The translations under genes and the position numbers were made by a program. From positions 29,825,398 through 29,889,397 of the forward strand of contig CP099841.1 in NCBI GenBank assembly GCA_030062745.1: a stretch of DNA of 64,000 nt, read 5' to 3'. The notes beneath the pieces are model-generated. The model saw nothing but the letters and a program-made list of their open reading frames with translations. It made no database searches and was not told the origin of the DNA. Position 1 is the stretch's first letter, and each line of letters begins with the position of its first letter. Of this stretch, positions 59,001 to 64,000 are shown piece after piece. Source of the DNA: Capitulum mitella. Lineage: Eukaryota > Arthropoda > Thecostraca > Pollicipedomorpha > Pollicipedidae.

Positions 59001-61993
59001 ACGCTTTTGGATCGGGAGAGGGCGCCAAATCAGCTTTGATCTCCGCTGACCGGTTTCTGCTGCAATCCCCTCTCGGTGCAGATCGATCAGGCCACTTCCG
59101 ACTGGTAATGGATCAGAATTGAGGCAATCATTGGCGGCACACTGGCGTCGAGTGAGCGCCGATTGGAGCCTTTTCATCCATGGATGTACACTGAATCGTC
59201 TAATGTGCCGAGCACCGTGGACGGCAATGGCAGGCAATTTGCCGGCCGTGATTGACCGCTGAACGGGGCGAACCACTTCTTACGGGGGGGGGGGTAGGGG
59301 GAGGGGGACATACGCAAAACGCTATCTAAATATCGAGCCATTTCTTGGAGCCCTACGCTGCCGTAAGATTTATTCAAATGCCGGATGGTCAAGCAAGGTC
59401 AAAAACCTTCAGCAAATCAAAGAGCGTTCTATATCCCACGTGTCGTCTGCTCTAGGTCTGGTTCCAAAATAGAAGAGCAAAATGGAGGAAAAGAGAGAAG
59501 ATCGCAGGAGACGAAGGCCCTTCAGCTCTTCTGATGAATCGATTCATATCAGGTAACGAAGCAAAGTTCCAGCTGTCTCTTTGTACAAGGACTTCTAGGC
59601 ATAAAATAGTCCATTGAAATCGCGTTTAGAGGAAAGCAGTACAGGTGTCCTGCAAACATTCGTGAACAATAAAGAACTCTACAAAAGAGTTAATTTATGG
59701 ACAGATCATTGTGCAGCGCCACGCTCACTCGACTTTTGGATTATTGGATTATTGGATTGAACTGGACTAAAAACCATTTGGATTTCTATTCGTACATGCG
59801 CAGCGTACCACGCCGAACAGCAGAGCAGGAGCGTCACACAGCGTGCCTGTTGCGCACAAGCCAGGTGATGGAGTTCTTGACCCTCGGCTTTGCTTGTCTG
59901 CTCTGACTGGCAGCCAATTCCGTCGGCAGGCTGGCTGCGGTCCGCTGCAGGAATGTGTGGAGGTCTTGACTAGTCCTGGAAATCTCGTGTTGAGTTCATT
60001 TTGCATTGTTGCCGTCATGGGCCGCTAAGGAGCGATGCGTAGATGGACCAAACCAGGGGCGGAATTTCATAAACTTTTGATGGGGCTTAACCTAAAACCT
60101 TAAATTTAAAGGGCTTCATAAACTTTTGAGCCCCACAAAGCTTGGTTTTGATCCCAACAACATGGATTTTGGCCCCTCCAACTTTCCTAGGCTTGTTGGC
60201 AAGTTGGCCTCCGTAGACTAGTGAGCATCAAAGTGCTTCTCTTTTTTCTCCTTTTTGACCAACACATGCACATATGCGTAGGTGTCATAATCGATGGAGA
60301 TGGAGAAACCATAAACTGGTGGTTGGGGCCCATCATAATAATGAGACCAATGATGTGACTGCGATTTTGCCTTCAACGAAAATCCTGCTTTGGCCCCACC
60401 AGCATTTCTGAAGAAGCTCCACCCATCGGCCAAACAAAGCTAAAGGAGATTTAGTTTCTCAAATTCAAAGATTGTGTTTTTACTTGTGGACTTTAGTGAC
60501 TTGAAACCATTCTGTTATAAGTTGTTTTTTATGCTTCCCGAAACTGCTGAAAATGGAGAGGGCGATAAAATTTCACCCAGTTGACCAGGTCAGCAGATCA
60601 GCGATACCCTTCAGAAACCAACGCCTCTGCGGGCTAGCCCACCCTTCGCACTCGATCTATGAACGGTTCAATGGAAAATGGGCCCAACGCGGACTCAGAA
60701 CACAGGTGTGATCTTGACCAGGGCTAGAGTGTCTGACTCGTGGCCCTGACCGCTGACCCCGAACGGCCAGCCTGCCTGCAGGCTCGCTCCCGCCCGTGAC
60801 CCTGAGCGGCGAGCTTGTCCGCAGGTTCACTGCTGCTGCCGTGACCCTGAGCGGCCAGCCTGTCCGCAGGTTCACTGCTGCTGCCGTGACCCTGAGCGGC
60901 CAGCCTGTCCGCAGGTTCACTGCTGCTGCCGTGACCCTGAGTGGCCAGCCTGTCCGCAGGTTCACTGCTGCTGCCGTGACCCTGAGTGGCCAGCCTGTCC
61001 GCAGGTTCACTGCTGCTGCCGTGACCCTGAGTGGCCAGCCTGTCCGCAGGTTCACTGCTGCTGCCGTGACCCTGAGCGGCCAGCCTGTCCGCAGGTTCAC
61101 TGCTGCTGCCGTGACCCTGAGCGGCCAGCCTGTCCGCAGGTTCACTGCTGCTGCCGTGACCCTGAGCGGCCAGCCTGTCCGCAGGTTCCGTGCTGCTGCC
61201 GTGACCCTGAGTGGCCAGCCTGTCCGCAGGTTCACTGCTGCTGCCGTGACCCTGAGTGGCCAGCCTGTCCGCAGGTTCACTGCTGCTGCCGTGACCCTGA
61301 GCGGCCAGCCTGTCCGCAGGTTCACTGCTGCTGCCGTGACCCTGAGTGGCCAGCCTGTCCGCAGGTTCACTGCTGCTGCCGTGACCCTGAGCGGCCAGCC
61401 TGTCCGCAGGTTCACTGCTGCTGCCGTGACCCTGAGTGGCCAGCCTGTCCGCAGGTTCACTGCTGCTGCCGTGACCCTGAGCGGCGAGCTTGTCCGCAGG
61501 TTCACTGCTGCTGCCGTGACCCTGAGTGGCCAGCCTGTCCGCAGGTTCACTGCTGCTGCCGTGACCCTGAGCGGCCAGCCTGTCCGCAGGTTCACTGCTG
61601 CTGCCGTGACCCTGAGTGGCCAGCCTGTCCGCAGGTTCACTGCTGCTGCCGTGACCCTGAGCGGCCAGCCTGTCCGCAGGTTCACTGCTGCTGCCGTGAC
61701 CCTGAGCGGCCAGCCTGTCCGCAGGTTCCGTGCTGCCGCTGGACCGGTACGGTCCGCTGCCAGCCGGAGCGGAGTCGCTGTGTCGGCCGGTGCCGCTGCT
61801 GCTGCCCTCGCTCTTCATGAGCTCGCTGCAGCTGCCCAGACTGGGGCTCGGCCTGGTGGCGCGCTCGGCCGCGGAGCCGGCCACGGCCCGGCCGGGCGCC
61901 GACACCCCGCCGCCGCTCCTGAAGTCGGCCGGCCGGCGGCGGACGCAGGAGCAGGAGGCGGCCGGTCAGCGCGGCCGGGCCCGGCTGGAGTGA
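43941..61993 (+). CDS. hbn: paired-class homeobox gene, homeobrain-like, complete
   Basis: Five exons: 43941-44040, 54587-54683, 54976-55120, 59456-59552 and 61725-61993 (708 nt, 235 aa plus stop). Borders follow GT/AG, and phases 1, 2, 0 and 1 agree. Residues about 10-18 hold an octapeptide/eh1 repressor motif, YSIDSILG, which in this class recruits Groucho. The homeodomain (about 70-128) reads [38 protein letters not shown], then [16 protein letters not shown]16, F20, W48, F49, N51 and R53 are all present. The intron after residue 46 is typical of the PRD class. Residue 50 is Q, as in paired-like factors. The sequence is nearest to homeobrain; Rx is the main alternative but has PEVRVQ. The tail is Leu/Pro-rich ([16 protein letters not shown]) and then basic, with no clear OAR motif. 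Homeobrain is a nuclear regulator of anterior brain patterning in insects. Intron 1 is 10.5 kb. Confidence 0.92.
44748..44952 (-). mobile_element. hAT-like MITE
   Basis: 205 bp from CAAGGACGTAGGATTTTACC to TTGGCTACGCTACCT, a decayed CAGGGGCG/CGCCCCTG pair. Flanks TTGTGAGG and TAGTGGGG match at six of eight positions. In hbn intron 1. Confidence 0.65.
45701..46424. repeat. 58-bp minisatellite, about 12.5 units, hbn intron 1
   Basis: Units of GTCCGAGTACAGGGACAGGA followed by ACGGCACCCTCTGACCTACG and a GCGGCC core. Two sub-types differ at the end (CGCCAGTC and ATCAGGT) and are intermingled. ORFs here are shadows. Confidence 0.94.
46430..50150. other. hbn intron 1, nothing recognised
   Basis: AT-rich intron sequence without identified exons, RNA genes or well-defined repeats. 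TGACCT motifs occur at 47,130-47,270 and 49,300-49,350. Confidence 0.5.
50190..50325. repeat. short-unit array (A)GCCGGGCGGGTGACAC
   Basis: About eight imperfect units of 15-18 bp (CAGCCGGGCGGGTGACA, CACTCGGGCGGGTGACA and similar) in hbn intron 1, next to a GC-rich island. Confidence 0.85.
50336..50500. promoter_or_regulatory. GC-rich island, candidate enhancer in hbn intron 1
   Basis: Non-repetitive GC-rich block with TAATCC at 50370-50375 (Otx/Bicoid-class site), CAATTGAGCAC and GCCATTACAGCG. No open frame resembling an exon. The role is inferred only from composition, motifs and location in a homeobox gene intron. Confidence 0.35.
52150..52440 (-). mobile_element. LINE reverse-transcriptase fragment, decayed
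   Basis: The - strand peptide [19 protein letters not shown] corresponds to the V-P-Q-G-S-I-L-G-P block of non-LTR reverse transcriptases, followed by [19 protein letters not shown] where the active YADD box is expected. YTEG in place of YADD shows it is dead. Clade (Jockey/CR1-like) is not resolved. It sits antisense in hbn intron 1. Confidence 0.8.
53985..54260. promoter_or_regulatory. GC-rich island, candidate enhancer upstream of hbn exon 2
   Basis: Contains GCCAATTGG, CAATTAG and GGATTA (54051-54056) in a CpG-rich, non-repetitive block about 0.4 kb before exon 2. Homeodomain-type sites are visible. The enhancer role is inference. Confidence 0.38.
54587..54683 (+). CDS. hbn: hbn exon 2 (acidic linker)
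   Basis: 97 nt, phase 1 in and 2 out, acceptor GTGTTCCAG, donor GTAAGG. It encodes [14 protein letters not shown] and ends SHEASHKP. It has no domain of its own and is included because it is the only nearby exon whose phases join exon 1 to the homeobox exon, giving [14 protein letters not shown]. Confidence 0.78.
54976..55120 (+). CDS. hbn: hbn exon 3 (homeodomain residues 1-46)
   Basis: 145 nt, phase 2 in and 0 out, acceptor GTCCCGCAG, donor GTGAGC. It encodes the N-terminal arm, helix 1, helix 2 and the start of helix 3 (LTEARVQ). Confidence 0.97.
55360..55900. promoter_or_regulatory. GC-rich island(s), candidate enhancer in hbn intron 3
   Basis: Starts about 240 bp after the homeobox exon. 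GC-rich, non-repetitive, with TAATCC at 55484-55489 and 55766-55771 and TTTACCTATTTAACG at about 55,614. No exon-like frame. Confidence 0.38.
55901..59455. other. rest of hbn intron 3
   Basis: Mostly AT-rich with no recognised gene. A further GC-rich patch lies at about 56,930-57,060 and a G-tract at about 59,284-59,309. Confidence 0.5.
59456..59552 (+). CDS. hbn: hbn exon 4 (recognition helix)
   Basis: 97 nt, phase 0 in and 1 out, acceptor CTGCTCTAG, donor GTAACG. It encodes [15 protein letters not shown] and ends ALLMNRFIS. It completes the homeodomain 4.3 kb downstream of exon 3. Confidence 0.97.
60054..60140. repeat. partial MITE-like sequence with internal duplication
   Basis: Begins CAGGGGCGGAATTTC, like a hAT-type end, and repeats CTTCATAAACTTTTGA with GGGGCTT nearby. 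No opposite end was identified. Confidence 0.45.
60740..61742. repeat. 45-bp array, about 21 units, each with a 3' splice site
   Basis: Units of GTGACCCTGAG(C/T)GGCCAG followed by CCTGTCCGCAGGTTCACTGC and TGCTGCC. Some degenerate copies lie before 60,797. The main variants are GCGGC/GTGGC, CAGCC/GAGCT and TTCACT/TTCCGT. Because 45 is a multiple of three, three frames stay open for about 1 kb and produce large spurious ORFs. The last unit supplies the acceptor of hbn exon 5. Confidence 0.95.
61725..61993 (+). CDS. hbn: hbn exon 5 (C-terminus and stop)
   Basis: 269 nt, phase 1 in, TGA at 61991-61993. It encodes [34 protein letters not shown] and a basic Arg/Gln-rich end. The acceptor CCTGTCCGCAG is the last of about 21 identical acceptors in the 45-bp array. 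Only this one opens the long frame. The overlapping + and - strand ORFs of 112-430 aa are repeat shadows. Confidence 0.82.
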
Positions 61994-62550
61994 GAGGACG
62001 CCCGGCGGCAGACTTCCCACCGGCTGCTGGTCATCACTGGACGCCAGCAGCAGACGAAGCGTACTCTGCTGAGGCGCTGGAACACTGAAGTGAAGATTTT
62101 GTGCTAGGTGTTGCGCTTGAACAGTGTGTGAAGGCTCCTTAGCATAAACCCAGTGTGGCGGTCATCTGCAGATAACTTTGTATTTCACGTCGCGTGAGGC
62201 CAAGTCAAACTAATTCTTCTCCGTGTCCTAGTCAAGGAGTAACCTGCCGACAATGAAGCGTCATTGTCTCACTGAGTCACTGGTTTGCAGGTTTCGTCGA
62301 TGTTGGACGAATGTTTACTGGAATAAGGGTCAAAGAAAACCTGATCTGTTGCCACGTATTGAGTTATGAAGCAGACACGTGCTGCCATGATATTGGAAAA
62401 TGATGCTCAGTCCTGATGAAGGGGACTGCGCTTATCATGTGAAGGCGGTATGAGGCATGATGACAGTCGGAAGTGACTGAAAAGAACAATGTATGTGGGT
62501 GTTAGCTGTGCCAGGATTTGTTGCCATGACATAATAAGCCTTGGCAGATG

Positions 62551-62556
62551 AATAAA
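62551..62556 (+). terminator. possible poly(A) signal of hbn
   Basis: AATAAA about 560 nt after the hbn stop codon and just before a MITE. Tentative. Confidence 0.4.
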
Positions 62557-62569
62557 AAGTGGTGATACG

Positions 62570-62725
62570 CAGGGGCGCAGCCAGCATTTTCTTAAGGGAT
62601 GAGAGGCCGGAGCTTAGTGTGAACTGAAATCGCACGAAAACCGCTTGCCGGGAAGACGATGTGCAATGGTTTTCACAAAAAAATGCAGACCTAAGGGGGG
62701 TCTCGGCACCACTTGGCTGCGCCTG
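62570..62725 (+). mobile_element. hAT-like MITE, family A, best-preserved ends
   Basis: 156 bp from CAGGGGCGCAGCCAGC to TTGGCTGCGCCTG, i.e. matching terminal inverted repeats. Flanks GTGATACG and, two bases off, GTAATACG may be the 8-bp target duplication. Confidence 0.88.
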
Positions 62726-62729
62726 TCGT

Positions 62730-64000
62730 AATACGTGCTGGGATGAAGTAGACACCAACACGCGCCCCGGTTGGGGGTTAATTTGACTCCTTAAGATTTC
62801 TCCGGAATAGGTCCTAAACAATGCGCCCAGCCACAGTAAATGTGGCACAGCTGCACAAAATTAAATAGCGGATCTTTTCGTATTAAAAGAGGTCAAGGCC
62901 TTTCAGGATCACCAAGTTAGAGCGAAGTCAAAGTCAGGTCATGGTTTTCAGAAATGGCCATTTTTAAGGTAAACGTCATACTGCTGCCACGAATATAGTT
63001 TTAAGGACAGGCCTTTAAAACAGTTTGACTGATCTGAGGTCAGATCACGAGGTCGGATCACGGTCAAAGATCAGGAATTGTTTCCAGACATAAGATTTCT
63101 GTTCTAATAATCTTAGTCATAATATCGGAAAATATGTAAAAGGCAACTTCATCCTCTACCCATGTATCAAGTTTCAGGCCGATACCAGGTCCGTTTATGA
63201 CGTGATACGACCTGAGAGATGACCAACAACGTGTCCACGTGTGCCCGTTTTCTATAGAGGTCAAACAATGAAGTTCCACAGATTTTTTGTTCGACGCCTA
63301 ATTCAAGGCTAAACTAGTACAAAATAGTGTCAGAGAAGATTTAAAACACATTTCTATGGTTCTGATCTCTTCTGGGTTATTTGAGGTCACCGATCTAAGA
63401 TGAACTTTATTGACCTTGGTACCTGCAACAGTTTGCTTTCTAGGGTGTTTTTTTTTTGGCAGTGATTTCGAATTCAGCGCCAGAAATTCCTCAGGTATGA
63501 TGCACGCTGAGGTAAACAGATGTCAAAATGAAATGGATCAGATAGGTTTTACTTTCGGTTTAGCATTTTGTGCCTGCCGTTATTATATATTATTATTATT
63601 ATAGATTCTGTTATTATATATTCTGTGAAGCCGGAGGAGGCAATGCAGTTTTTACTCACCGTTTTCACGAGTTTCATTTTTTTTAAGTCACCTTAGGTCA
63701 GTAACCTAGGTTGACCACAGATGATCTTGGGTGGTACTGATGGCAGAAATGGGAAGTACGAAATATTCTTGGGTGCCAAATTCAAATTCAGAGCTCGAAT
63801 TTACCCAGAGATGCCACAAAACAAGAATATGACACTTCGTGCAATTATAGTCATAGCAATAGTCGTATACTAGGATTCATCCACACAGTAGTTAATACGA
63901 ATCTGGTCAATGGTGCATACAGTCAATGGGCTAACAATGAACTACATGTTCAGGGCACCAATAAAATCAAGAAATGTTTTCCAGAGGCAAAATGGTGGTA
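62730..64000. other. no gene seen at right end
   Basis: AT-rich sequence with several TGACCT/AGGTCA motifs (62,890-63,070 and 63,690-63,720). No coding exon recognised. Confidence 0.5.

Noticed and set aside
60657-62088. ORFs of 342 and 393 aa (-) and 430 aa (+) through the 45-bp array
   Set aside because: The unit length is a multiple of three without stops in three frames, so openness is automatic. None contains a recognisable domain.

Overview
The window is eukaryotic, intron-rich animal DNA, most likely from an arthropod and plausibly a crustacean. Three things point that way: an internal (TTAGG)n tract of the ancestral arthropod telomere type, a CSTF2 RNA-binding region that reads like insect CstF64, and a homeobrain-type homeobox gene. 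Exons are GC-rich with strong third-position G/C. Introns and spacers are AT-rich and loaded with minisatellites and small non-autonomous DNA transposons. Nothing prokaryotic is visible. The species is inference.

Left part (about 1-9.2 kb, + strand): a 43-bp minisatellite, then the 3' portion of a secreted or matrix-type gene. Eleven exons can be followed by splice sites and codon phase. They encode two tandem modules of SEA domain, EGF-like domain and a Pro/Glu/Thr-rich repeat block. The 5' exons lie outside the window or were not recognised. The terminal exon carries two single-base frame discrepancies.

Second part (10.28-20.07 kb, - strand): a complete CSTF2 (CstF-64) gene in 11 exons, about 455 aa, convergent with the first gene. 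It encodes the U/GU-binding subunit of the cleavage stimulation factor used in mRNA 3'-end formation. Most of its mid-gene introns hold their own unrelated minisatellite, and intron 1 holds a foldback transposon with a TTAGG tract and a preserved copy of its empty insertion site.

Middle (20-43.6 kb): no host gene recognised. It holds several hAT-like MITEs with CAGGGGCG-type ends, larger inverted-repeat elements, families rich in AGGTCA/TGACCT half-sites, tandem arrays, a tRNA-derived SINE and one fossil Ty3/gypsy fragment.

Right part (43.9-62.0 kb, + strand): a complete paired-class homeobox gene in five exons, about 235 aa. It has an N-terminal eh1/octapeptide motif, a full homeodomain split at the class-typical 46/47 position, and a short C-terminus. 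It best resembles homeobrain (hbn). Its last 3' splice site lies in the final unit of a roughly 21-copy 45-bp array in which every unit carries the same acceptor. GC-rich non-coding islands in and upstream of its introns are enhancer candidates.

The genes have no obvious functional link. The shared theme is minisatellite expansion at intron/exon borders: the hbn last exon and CSTF2 exon 10 both have multiplied 3' splice sites. All gene models were built by eye from frames, splice consensus and phase; none has transcript support here.
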